From contig CATQJD010000001.1 in NCBI GenBank assembly GCA_958298945.1, positions 2,621,142 to 2,685,141 on the forward strand: a stretch of 64,000 nt of DNA. The letters are read 5' to 3'. The position numbers and the translations under genes were made by a program. The stretch comes from Atherix ibis. Its lineage: Eukaryota > Arthropoda > Insecta > Diptera > Athericidae. This document shows, piece by piece, positions 1 to 9,251 of the stretch (positions are counted from its first letter, which is position 1; the number at the start of each line of letters is the position of its first letter). The notes below the pieces were generated by a model that worked only from the letters and a program-made list of their open reading frames with translations, ran no database searches and was not told the origin of the DNA.

Positions 1-434
1 TTTAAATAAATATTTTCATTGAGAAAATATACTAAAAAATATAAAATTTCCGAAATAATTCAAATTTTTCTATTAGATCCGGTGTACTTTCTCACCTATA
101 GGTCGTATTAAGGCATCATTTTCCACATTTTATGTATCAAATTAAAGGCCTAGAAATTATCTTGGATTTGGCTGAAAAATATTTTTGATCACATTACACA
201 TTACATAAGAAAAAGTAATAATACTATAAGTGAAAGAAATTTATATAAGTATTTTTAGCAATTATCCTTTTTGGACAAATTTTATCTTAAATCATAGAGT
301 GAAGATTTGTCTTTGCGTATATGTAATAATATATTAAATATGTGGGGGCATCATGTAAATATTCAATTTTTTCAGATTCCTTTGTGAAAATTTCCTCTTC
401 AAATAAGCTGAAGGTGAGGTGTTCGGACTCAATA

Positions 435-465
435 TCCTTAAGGACTATCAAAATTTTTTTGATAG
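435..465. other. Small paired palindromes at the left core edge
   Basis: TCCTTAAGGA (435-444) is a perfect palindrome. Directly after it CTATCA (445-450) and TGATAG (460-465) form a second dyad around an A/T run. The second dyad is broken to TAATAG in copies 7 and 11-14 and gains a T in copy 10, so it is not strictly maintained. It lies about 20 bp inside the core from the arm boundary. Confidence 0.5.
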
Positions 466-580
466 CATTTTATAGATAAAAGTATATGCTAGGTGTCCTT
501 TGAACAAAGTTTCTGAGTATCTTTACAAATGAAAGAAATATTCAAAAAAGTTCAATGCCCTGTTTTGCTGCTGTTTGCTC

Positions 581-606
581 AACGTAATACGCGTACAATA
601 CGTACT
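581..606. other. CpG-containing dyad patch in the core
   Basis: AACGTAATACGCGTACAATA followed by CGTACT holds four CpGs in otherwise AT-rich DNA, with the palindrome TACGCGTA at 588-595. It is unchanged in every copy I compared, including the diverged copies 12-19. It could be a binding site; no known factor site is recognised. Confidence 0.4.
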
Positions 607-948
607 CTTCTACAATTAATTGGGAGTTACTTCGTCAATGTACAATTATGTTAGGTATTCAAAGTAATCCAACAATTAGCATTTCTATTCTAAAATAAAT
701 CATTCTATTTAATATATTAATTCATTTGATTTTATTTTCTGATTAACTTTTTTTGCACAAGAAGACTTCGAATTTTTATTGTATTGTATGTTGGAATGTA
801 ATATATTTGAGTGTCGACTTTATTTTTTAAAAACTATTTCATTATTTTTATATTATTTTACTAATTATGCCAATAATCCTGCAGGGGTGATTTTGGTCCC
901 TTTGTCAATCGAATAATCACCAATCGAAATTTTCTGTGTCTGCCTGTT

Positions 949-1200
949 AATTTAGTCATTTTTATAGAATTGCCTTTTTTATTCCTACAATTGAAAAATC
1001 ATATATGAAATGAAAATTTGTTTTTGTTTATAATCGTTCAGTAATTTTTCAGTATAGAAAAATAGGACTTACCCCAAAAGTAGTCGTATTTTTGATTTCC
1101 AAAACTATTTTGCAGTCCAAGTTTTCCGATTTAGTCTTAAGTAATTTTTACAACATTCCTATTTTGATTTCTACAATTGGAAGATCATTTATATTGGACT
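949..1200 (+). repeat. Degenerate 186-bp direct repeat pair in the core
   Basis: TTTAGTCATTTTTATAGAAT...CCTACAATTGAAAAATCAT (about 951-1002) resembles TTTAGTCTTAAGTAATTTTT...TCTACAATTGGAAGATCAT (about 1130-1189). The CTACAATTG motif is exactly 186 bp apart, the same spacing as the ancient repeats in the right arm. Confidence 0.55.
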
Positions 1201-1446
1201 AATCCAAAAAGTGCTAAACGTGTTTTATTTACATAATTATTCTCCTATAGTAACGAATATAAACAAATTCGGCGGTCGGTGAAATTATTTTCTTATTTCA
1301 AAAATAGACTTTTTCTCAAATATGAACTGTCGTTGGACTTTAATTAAATTCCAAGAATATTTTCAGATAATTCGAGTAGATACACATTAATCAACTGAAT
1401 CGACTGAGAGACGCCTAAAAACTGTAATTTCAAAATTACTCGACGG

Positions 1447-1641
1447 TTGGTGTTTGCGAGAGAGGATCTGCTGAAAATATACTCTCATAATCAGACGAAA
1501 TTCACTATCGCTTTCAAACCATGTACTTCTACTCGCTTATTAGACGCCTGTCGACCGCAAACATTCGTTCTTGCGGGTTCTCTTATAGTTGATTTACGAG
1601 TGAGACAGGCTCGTTCTCTCAATCACGCTCTAACGCTCTAA
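1447..1641 (+). other. Near-invariant block at the right end of the core
   Basis: This 195-bp stretch is richer in G and C than its surroundings. It is nearly unchanged in all eighteen copies that contain it (starts 1447, 5007, 8567, 10285, 13837, 17391, 20947, 24503, 28059, 31615, 35171, 38717, 42281, 45845, 49437, 53028, 57455, 62000). Low variation extends upstream to about 1255. A 64-codon open frame spans it but starts at TTG, with no ATG. By my reading, seven independent changes would be non-synonymous (E6G shared by copies 3 and 4, H14Y, T17A, F40L, S45C, R51Q, A55V) against about three synonymous. That is close to random, so a protein is unlikely. Protein or RNA binding, a recombination hotspot or chance are the alternatives. 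Confidence 0.6.
1555..1576 (+). other. Short hairpin in the invariant block
   Basis: CCGCAA (1555-1560) and TTGCGG (1571-1576) form a six-base-pair stem around a ten-base loop. Every base of the hairpin is kept in nearly all copies; copy 14 alters one loop base. A further short inverted pair, CGAG...CTCG, lies about 20 bases downstream. No known RNA or protein site is recognised. Confidence 0.45.
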
Positions 1642-1730
1642 ATATTGAGTGCAAAGACAAAAAGATACCAGATGTCAACAATCGAAAAATCGCAGGAATC
1701 GTATGCCCAACTTTTCCGGGATCAAAAAAA

Positions 1731-2807
1731 GCTTCGGCTTATTTGAAGGAGAAATTTTCACAAAGGAATCTCAAAAAATTTAATATTTACATGATGTCCC
1801 TACATATTTTATATATTATTGTAAATGCCCAATGACAAATCTTCACTCTATGATTTAAGATCAAATTTGTCCAAAAAGGAAAATTGCTAAAAATACTTAT
1901 ATAATTTTCCTTCACTTATAGTATTATTAATTTTTCTTATGTTATGTATAACCGGATCAAAAATATTTTCCAACTAAATTTTAGGCCTTTAATCTGACAT
2001 ATAAAATGTTAAAAATGATGACTGCATACGACCTGTAGGTGAGAAAGTACACCGGATCTAATAGAAAAATTTAGATTATTTCGGATATTTTATATTATTT
2101 AGTATATATTTTTTCTCAATGAAGATATTTATCTAAAATTGTATAATCTAGATAGCCAGAGCTCATTATGACCTTTCATTTGATGTATAATTTGTTAAGA
2201 TTGATGTGAAAATTTGGACTTACGAGCACAAAACGGAATAACAATTCCACAATATTCCGATTTTCCGAGGGTTTTTTAAATTAGCTCACCACTACAAATA
2301 CATAATAGCGAGCTTATTATTTAATCACATAGCCACACTAACTGCGGTGAATTTGGCACCTAAATTATCTCGATTGGTTTAGAAATGATGATCCTAGAGT
2401 AAAAAATGTGTTCTGTGGTCGAAAAATTGCTCGGCAACATTTATTGTATGCTAACAATACTTTTTGCCAATAACGACTTCTGCAAATTTCGTTCTGCGTA
2501 ATTGGTCAAACTGAATTTTAGTTCACGTAACGAATTTTTCGGTTTTCCACGAGAAAGGATTAACGTATCGATTTTAATTTTTTTTATTCTCTTGAAAAAT
2601 GTTCATTCTTTACCGATAAGGATATTTTCCTTCTTTCGTCCTTACAAGGATATAGTTTTTCTGTTAATTAATTTTAATTTTCATTTTAAGAAAAAAAATC
2701 CTAAATATATATCTAGCTCCTCTGGAGCAGTTTTATCCTTATCGTCCATGCGAGGACAAAGAACTTATTTTTTTCAAAAAATTCAAAAATCATTAATAGC
2801 ATAATTA
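1731..2807 (+). repeat. Right arm of the palindrome (reference copy)
   Basis: This is the plus-oriented arm. It contains the trio CCTACATATTTTATATATT (1799), CCTTTAATCTGACATATAAA (1986) and CCTTTCATTTGATGTATAA (2172), spaced 186-187 bp, with a weaker fourth match at 2359 (CCTAAATTATCTCGATTGG). These look like remnants of an older satellite. Its inner end carries the dyad motif GTCCTTACAAGGA (2638-2650) and a related site at 2744-2757. Confidence 0.85.
1799..2380 (+). repeat. Remnant ~186-bp satellite periodicity in the right arm
   Basis: Motifs starting CCT followed by an AT-rich stretch occur at 1799, 1986, 2172 and 2359. The second and third align along much of their length: AATGTTAAAAATGATGA/AATTTGTTAAGATTGATG, and GAAAGTACACCGGATCTAAT/GAGCACAAAACGGAATAACA. 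Nineteen such periods would make a unit close to 3556 bp, but that arithmetic may be coincidence because the arms are inverted copies. Confidence 0.5.
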
Positions 2808-2873
2808 TACTGAAATTTTGTACTGAACATTTTTACTGAAAATTTTTAATTGAACATTTTTACTAAAAATTTT
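2808..2873. repeat. 13-bp minisatellite at the palindrome centre
   Basis: There are five consecutive variants of TACTGAACATTTT: 2808-2820, 2821-2833, 2834-2846, 2847-2860 (14 bp, TAATTGAACATTTT) and 2861-2873. They straddle the symmetry point of the palindrome (about 2850). The same structure recurs at every intact palindrome centre, for example 6368-6433. Copies 16 and 17 have a further homogenised form in which two adjacent repeats both read TACTGAACATTTT. Confidence 0.85.
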
Positions 2874-3969
2874 CAATAAAATTAATTAGAAAAGATTTTT
2901 TAGTTTTTTTTCCGAAAATAAGTTGTTTGTCCTTGCAAGGACGATATAGATAAATTGGTATCCTGTGGAAAGGTAGCCAGATACGTATTCGGACATTATT
3001 TTAAAAAAAATAAAAATTAATATTAATTAGTCAAAATACTATATCATTGTAAGGACGAAATAAGGAAAATATCCTCATACGTAAAGAATGAATATTTTCC
3101 AAAAGAATAAAAAAAAATCAAGTCGATACGTTAATCTTTTAGCGAGAAAACCTAAAAATCCGTCACGCGAGCCAATATTTAGTGTGACCGATTACGCAGA
3201 ACGAAATTCACAGAAGTCGTCGTTGGCCAAAAGTATTGTTAGCAGCTGAAAAAAGTTGCCGAGCGATTTTTAGTCCCAGGAACACATTTTTTACTCTAGG
3301 ACCGTCATTCTTGAACCGATCGAAATAATTTAAGTGCCAAATCTACCACAGATAGTGTGGCTATGTAATAACATAATAAGCTTATTGTTATGTATATGTA
3401 GTGGTGAGATAACTTAAAAATCCTCTCGGAAAATCTGAATATTGTAAAATTTTTATTCCGTTTTGTGCTCGTAAGTCCAAATTTTCACATCAATCTTAAC
3501 AAATCATACATCAAATGAAAGGTAATAACGAGATCTAGCTGTCTAAGCTATGTAATTTGAAATAAATATTTTCATTGAGAAAATATACTAAAAAATATAA
3601 AATTTCCGAAATAATTCAAATTTTTCTATTAGATCCGGTGTACTTTCTCACCTATAGGTCGTATTAAGGCATCATGTTCCACATTTTATGTATCAAATTA
3701 AAGGCCTAGAAATTATCTTGGATTTGGCTGAAAAATATTTTTGATCACATTACACATTACATAAGAAAAAGTAATAATACTATAAGTGAAAGAAATTTAT
3801 ATAAGTATTTTTAGCAATTATCCTTTTTGGACAAATTTTATCTTAAATCATAGAGTGAAGATTTGTCTTTGCGTATATGTAATAATATATTAAATATGTG
3901 GGGGCATCATGTAAATATTCAATTTTTTCAGATTCCTTTGTGAAAATTTCCTCTTCAAATAAGCTGAAG
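2874..3969 (-). repeat. Left arm of the palindrome (reference copy)
   Basis: This is the inverted partner of the right arm. It contains the perfect 14-bp dyad GTCCTTGCAAGGAC (2929-2942), the related TCATTGTAAGGAC (3044-3056; TCCTTGTAAGGAC in many later copies), and a 12-bp perfect palindrome AATAAGCTTATT (3375-3386). It runs without a break into the start of the next unit at 3557 and ends at the core boundary 3969. Confidence 0.85.
2929..2942. other. Perfect dyad GTCCTTGCAAGGAC and relatives
   Basis: This 14-bp perfect palindrome recurs in every intact copy. Three relatives lie nearby: GTCCTTACAAGGA (2638-2650), GTCCATGCGAGGAC (2744-2757; GTCCATGCAAGGAC in most copies) and TCATTGTAAGGAC (3044-3056). 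The four sites are arranged symmetrically about the palindrome centre. The symmetry follows from the inverted repeat, but each site is also a dyad in itself. Confidence 0.5.
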
Positions 3970-6900
3970 GTGAGGTGTTCGGACTCAATATCCTTAAGGA
4001 CTATCAAATTTTTTTTGATAGCATTTTATAGATAAAAGTATATGCTAGGTGTCCTTTGAACAAAGTTTCTGAGTATCTTTACAAATGAAAGAAATATTCA
4101 AAAAAGTTCAATGCCCTGTTTTGCTGCTGTTTGCTCAACGTAATACGCGTACAATACGTACTCTTCTACAATTAATTGGGAGTTACTTCGTCAATGTACA
4201 ATTATGTTAGGTATTCAAAGTAATCCAACAATTAGCATTTCTATTCTAAAATAAATCATTCTATTTAATATATTAATTCATTTGATTTTATTTTCTAATT
4301 AACTTTTTTTGCACAAGAAGACTTCGAATTTTTATTGTATTGTATGTATGTTGGAATGTAATATATTTGAGTGTCGACTTTATTTTTTAAAAACTATTTC
4401 ATTATTTTTATATTATTTTACTAATTATGCCAATAATCCTGCAGGGGTGATTTTGGTCCCTTTGTCAATCGAATAATCACCAATCGAAATTTTCTGTGTC
4501 TGCCTGTTAATTTAGTCATTTTTATAGAATTGCCTTTTTTATTCCTACAATTGAAAAATCATATATGAAATGAAAATTTGTTTTTGTTTATAATCGTTCA
4601 GTAATTTTTGAGTATAGAAAAATAGGACTTACCCCAAAAGTAGTCGTATTTTTGATTTCCAAAACTATTTTGCAGTCCAAGTTTTCCGATTTAGTCTTAA
4701 GTAATTTTTACAACATTCCTATTTTGATTTCTACAATTGGAAGATCATTTATATTGGACTAATCCAAAAAGTGCTAAACGTGTTTTATTTACATAATTAT
4801 TCTCCTATAGTAACGAATATAAACAAATTCGGCGGTCGGTGAAATTATTTTCTTATTTCAAAAATAGACTTTTTCTCAAATATGAACTGTCGTTGGACTT
4901 TAATTAAATTCCAAGAATATTTTCAGATAATTCGAGTAGATACACATTAATCAACTGAATCGACTGAGAGACGCCTAAAAACTGTAATTTCAAAATTACT
5001 CGACGGTTGGTGTTTGCGAGAGAGGATCTGCTGAAAATATACTCTCATAATCAGACGAAATTCACTATCGCTTTCAAACCATGTACTTCTACTCGCTTAT
5101 TAGACGCCTGTCGACCGCAAACATTCGTTCTTGCGGGTTCTCTTATAGTTGATTTACGAGTGAGACAGGCTCGTTCTCTCAATCACGCTCTAACGCTCTA
5201 AATATTGAGTGCAAAGACAAAAAGATACCAGATGTCAACAATCGAAAAATCGCAGGAATCGTATGCCCAACTTTTCCGGGATCAAAAAAAGCTTCGGCTT
5301 ATTTGAAGGAAAAATTTTCACAAAGGAATCTCAAAAAATTTAATATTTACATGATGTCCCTACATATTTTATATATTATTGTAAATGCCCAATGACAAAT
5401 CTTCACTCTATGATTTAAGATCAAATTTGTCCAAAAAGGAAAATTGCTAAAAATACTTATATAATTTTCCTTCACTTATAGTATTATTAATTTTTCTTAT
5501 GTAATGTATAACCGGATCAAAAATATTTTCCAACTAAATTTTAGGCCTTTAATCTGACATATAAAATGTTAAAAATGATGACTGCATACGACCTGTAGGT
5601 GAGAAAGTACACCGGATCTAATAGAAAAATTTAGATTATTTCGGATATTTTATATTATTTAGTATATATTTTTTCTCAATGAAGATATTTATCTAAAATT
5701 GTATAATCTAGATAGCCAGAGCTCATTATGACCTTTCATTTGATGTATAATTTGTTAAGATTGATGTGAAAATTTGGACTTACGAGCACAAAACGGAATA
5801 ACAATTCCACAATATTCCGATTTTCCGAGGGTTTTTTAAATTAGCTCACCACTACAAATACATAATAGCGAGCTTATTATTTAATCACATAGCCACACTA
5901 ACTGCGGTGAATTTGGCACCTAAATTATCTCGATTGGTTTAGAAATGATGATCCTAGAGTAAAAAATGTGTTCTGTGGTCGAAAAATTGCTCGGCAACAT
6001 TTATTGTATGCTAACAATACTTTTTGCCAATAACGACTTCTGCAAATTTCGTTCTGCGTAATTGGTCAAACTGAATTTTAGTTCACGTAACGAATTTTTC
6101 GGTTTTCCACGAGAAAGGATTAACGTATCGATTTTAATTTTTTTTATTCTCTTGAAAAATGTTCATTCTTTACCGATAAGGATATTTTCCTTCTTTCGTC
6201 CTTACAAGGATATAGTTTTTCTGTTAATTAATTTTAATTTTCATTTTAAGAAAAAAAATCCTAAATATATATCTAGCTCCTCTGGAGCAGTTTTATCCTT
6301 ATCGTCCATGCGAGGACAAAGAACTTATTTTTTTCAAAAAATTCAAAAATCATTAATAGCATAATTATACTGAAATTTTGTACTGAACATTTTTACTGAA
6401 AATTTTTAATTGAATATTTTTACTAAAAATTTTCAATAAAATTAATTAGAAAAGATTTTTTAGTTTTTTTTCCGAAAATAAGTTGTTTGTCCTTGCAAGG
6501 ACGATATAGATAAATTGGTATCCTGTGGAAAGGTAGCCAGATACGTATTCGGACATTATTTTAAAAAAAATAAAAATTAATATTAATTAGTCAAAATACT
6601 ATATCATTGTAAGGACGAAATAAGGAAAATATCCTCATACGTAAAGAATGAATATTTTCCAAAAGAATAAAAAAAAATCAAGTCGATACGTTAATCTTTT
6701 AGCGAGAAAACCTAAAAATCCGTCACGCGAGCCAATATTTAGTGTGACCGATTACGCAGAACGAAATTCACAGAAGTCGTCGTTGGCCAAAAGTATTGTT
6801 AGCAGCTGAAAAAAGTTGCCGAGCGATTTTTAGTCCCAGGAACACATTTTTTACTCTAGGACCGTCATTCTTGAACCGATCGAAATAATTTAAGTGCCAA

Positions 6901-7116
6901 ATCTACCACAGATAGTGTGGCTATGTAATAACATAATAAGCTTATTGTTATGTATATGTAGTGGTGAGATAACTTAAAAATCCTCTCGGAAAATCTGAAT
7001 ATTGTAAAATTTTTATTCCGTTTTGTGCTCGTAAGTCCAAATTTTCACATCAATCTTAACAAATCATACATCAAATGAAAGGTAATAACGAGATCTAGCT
7101 GTCTAAGCTATGTAAT
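3557..7116 (+). repeat. Macrosatellite copy 2
   Basis: This is a complete 3560-bp unit: core 3970-5290, palindrome 5291-7529. The core is 4 bp longer than the reference because of a TATG duplication (TTGTATGTATGTTGG near 4340), which only copy 3 shares. The palindrome matches that of copy 1 at its diagnostic sites. Confidence 0.95.
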
Positions 7117-9009
7117 TTGAAATAAATATTTTCATTGAGAAAATATACTAAAAAATATAAAATTTCCGAAATAATTCAAATTTTTCTATTAGATCCGGTG
7201 TACTTTCTCACCTATAGGTCGTATTAAGGCATCATGTTCCACATTTTATGTATCAAATTAAAGGCCTAGAAATTATCTTAGATTTGGCTGAAAAATATTT
7301 TTGATCACATTACACATTACATAAGAAAAAGTAATAATACTATAAGTGAAAGAAATTTATATAAGTATTTTTAGCAATTATCCTTTTTGGACAAATTTTA
7401 TCTTAAATCATAGAGTGAAGATTTGTCTTTGCGTATATGTAATAATATATTAAATATGTGGGGGCATCATGTAAATATTCAATTTTTTCAGATTCCTTTG
7501 TGAAAATTTCCTCTTCAAATAAGCTGAAGGTGAGGTGTTCGGACTCAATATCCTTAAGGACTATCAAAATTTTTTTGATAGCATTTTATAGATAAAAGTA
7601 TATGCTAGGTGTCCTTTGAACAAAGTTTCTGAGTATCTTTACAAATGAAAGAAATATTCAAAAAAGTTCAATGCCCTGTTTTGCTGCTGTTTGCTCAACG
7701 TAATACGCGTACAATACGTACTCTTCTACAATTAATTGGGAGTTACTTCGTCAATGTACAATTATGTTAGGTATTCAAAGTAATCCAACAATTAGCATTT
7801 CTATTCTAAAATAAATCATTCTATTTAATATATTAATTCATTTGATTTTATTTTCTAATTAACTTTTTTTGCACAAGAAGACTTCGAATTTTTATTGTAT
7901 TGTATGTATGTTGGAATGTAATATATTTGAGTGTCGACTTTATTTTTTAAAAACTATTTCATTATTTTTATATTATTTTACTAATTATGCCAATAATCCT
8001 GCAGGGGTGATTTTGGTCCCTTTGTCAATCGAATAATCACCAATCGAAATTTTCTGTGTCTGCCTGTTAATTTAGTCATTTTTATAGAATTGCCTTTTTT
8101 ATTCCTACAATTGAAAAATCATATATGAAATGAAAATTTGTTTTTGTTTATAATCGTTCAGTAATTTTTGAGTATAGAAAAATAGGACTTACCCCAAAAG
8201 TAGTCGTATTTTTGATTTCCAAAACTATTTTGCAGTCCAAGTTTTCCGATTTAGTCTTAAGTAATTTTTACAACATTCCTATTTTGATTTCTACAATTGG
8301 AAGATCATTTATATTGGACTAATCCAAAAAGTGCTAAACGTGTTTTATTTACATAATTATTCTCCTATAGTAACGAATATAAACAAATTCGGCGGTCGGT
8401 GAAATTATTTTCTTATTTCAAAAATAGACTTTTTCTCAAATATGAACTGTCGTTGGACTTTAATTAAATTCCAAGAATATTTTCAGATAATTCGAGTAGA
8501 TACACATTAATCAACTGAATCGACTGAGAGACGCCTAAAAACTGTAATTTCAAAATTACTCGACGGTTGGTGTTTGCGAGAGGGGATCTGCTGAAAATAT
8601 ACTCTCATAATCAGACGAAATTCACTATCGCTTTCAAACCATGTACTTCTACTCGCTTATTAGACGCCTGTCGACCGCAAACATTCGTTCTTGCGGGTTC
8701 TCTTATAGTTGATTTACGAGTGAGACAGGCTCGTTCTCTCAATCACGCTCTAACGCTCTAAATATTGAGTGCAAAGACAAAAAGATACCAGATGTCAACA
8801 ATCGAAAAATCGCAGGAATCGTATGCCCAACTTTTCCGGGATCAAAAAAAGCTTCGGCTTATTTGAAGAAGAAATTTTCACAAAGGAATCTCAAAAAATT
8901 TAATATTTACATGATGTCCCTACATATTTTATATATTATTGTAAATGCCCAATGACAAATCTTCACTCTATGATTTAAGATATTTGTCCAAAAAGGAAAA
9001 TTGCTTTTT
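7117..9009 (+). repeat. Macrosatellite copy 3, truncated in the right arm
   Basis: The core is 7530-8850 and carries the TATG duplication shared with copy 2. The right arm starts at 8851 and stops after about 155 bp, at about 9005-9009, where the sequence jumps into the left arm of the next copy. The copy shares two changes with copy 4: a G in the invariant block (GAGAGGGGATC, about 8578-8588) and a 4-bp loss in the right arm (TTTAAGATATTTGTCC). Copies 3 and 4 are therefore sister copies. Confidence 0.93.
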
Positions 9010-9251
9010 CTGAAAAATATTTTTGATCACATTACACATTACATAAGAAAAAGTAATAATACTATAAGTGAAAGAAATTTATATAAGTATTTTTAGCAAT
9101 TATCCTTTTTGGACAAATTTTATCTTAAATCATAGAGTGAAGATTTGTCTTTGCGTATATGTAATAATATATTAAATATGTGGGGGCATCATGTAAATAT
9201 TCAATTTTTTCAGATTCCTTTGTGAAAATTTCCTCTTCAAATAAGCTGAAG
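8851..9251. repeat. Collapsed palindrome with ~1.84 kb deleted
   Basis: About 155 bp of right arm and 240 bp of left arm remain out of a 2.24-kb palindrome. The junction at about 9005-9010 reads AAAATTGCTTTTTCTGAAAA, joining the right-arm GGAAAATTGCT to the left-arm CTGAAAAATATTTTTG. What is left can still fold, because GACAAATCTTCACTCTATG near 8955 pairs with its reverse complement ending near 9150. Loss of the inner part of a hairpin is a typical outcome of replication across a long palindrome. Confidence 0.88.

Larger units (their letters stand above)
414..1730 (+). repeat. Single-copy core of the unit (reference copy)
   Basis: This 1317-bp segment lies between two palindromes and has no inverted partner. 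The left boundary is where the arm sequence CAAATAAGCTGAAG loses its inverted match, and the right boundary is GCTTCGGCTTATTTGAAG. It holds a small TCCTTAAGGA palindrome with an adjacent hairpin, a CpG-containing patch near 581-605, a degenerate pair of direct repeats 186 bp apart, and at its right end a slightly GC-richer, near-invariant block. No frame opens with ATG for any useful length. Equivalent cores start at 3970, 7530, 9252, 12804, 16358, 19914, 23470, 27026, 30581, 34138, 37651, 41244, 44808, 48372, 51963, 56390 and 60935. Confidence 0.88.
1..3556 (+). repeat. Macrosatellite copy 1 (reference unit)
   Basis: The copy begins inside the left palindrome arm (1-413), followed by the core (414-1730), the right arm (1731-2807), the palindrome centre (2808-2873) and most of the next left arm. 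It shares with copy 2 the diagnostic TTCCACGAG at about 2545, where all later copies read TTCTCGTG, and TAGTCCCAGG at about 3271-3280, where most later copies read TAGTCCACGG. It is used here as the reference for sub-features. Confidence 0.95.
1731..3969. repeat. Giant near-spacerless palindrome (reference copy)
   Basis: The right arm (1731-2807) is the imperfect reverse complement of the left arm (2874-3969), with symmetry about 2850. Matched examples: GCTTCGGCTTATTTGAAG at 1731 pairs with CTTCAAATAAGCTGAAG ending at 3969. GTGAAAATTTGGACTTACGA at about 2205 pairs with its reverse complement at about 3470-3490. CGTTCTGCGTAAT at about 2490 pairs with ATTACGCAGAACG near 3190. Aligning about 400 bp by eye suggests 80-90% identity with few indels. 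Equivalent palindromes lie at 5291-7529, 10569-12803, 14121-16357, 17675-19913, 21231-23469, 24787-27025, 28343-30580, 31899-34137, 35455-37650, 39001-41243, 42565-44807, 46129-48371 and 49723-51962. Altered ones lie at 8851-9251, 53314-56389 and 57741-60934. Confidence 0.93.
2851..6410 (+). mobile_element. Possible non-autonomous element with ~1.1-kb terminal inverted repeats
   Basis: If the palindrome centres are read as element-element junctions, each unit becomes a left inverted repeat, a 1.32-kb core and a right inverted repeat, with ends at about 2850 and 6410. Foldback-type and other long-TIR DNA elements have this layout. Against it, there is no transposase, no clear target-site duplication at the centre, and no isolated copy in the window. 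The diverged arms (80-90%) are also less alike than expected for a recently active element. This is an inference and an alternative to a plain satellite. Confidence 0.25.

Noticed and set aside
1563..1578. CENP-B-box-like ATTCGTTCTTGCGGGT
   Set aside because: It has TTCG and CGGG, but the spacing is one base short of the 17-bp consensus and the central A is T, so it does not meet the essential pattern.
1447..1641. 64-codon open frame repeated in almost every unit
   Set aside because: It begins with TTG rather than ATG, has no internal Met, ends at a fixed TAA, and its changes among copies are mostly non-synonymous. The block may matter, but not as a protein.
1447..1641. tRNA or Pol III gene in the GC-richer block
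   Set aside because: GGGTTCTC slightly resembles a B box, but there is no fitting A box, no cloverleaf and no suitable T-run terminator at the right distance.
2502..2804. 100-codon frame in the right arm (copies 1 and 2), 67 codons in later copies
   Set aside because: It starts at TTG, and the only Met is near the C-terminal end. Its length changes between copies because of small indels (TTCCACGAG versus TTCTCGTG), and the residues reflect AT-rich sequence (runs of F, K, N, I).
3375..3386. AATAAGCTTATT perfect palindrome as a transposon end or regulatory site
   Set aside because: Twelve-base AT-rich palindromes are expected by chance in such sequence, and the right-arm partner is degraded (AATAGCGAGCTTATT).
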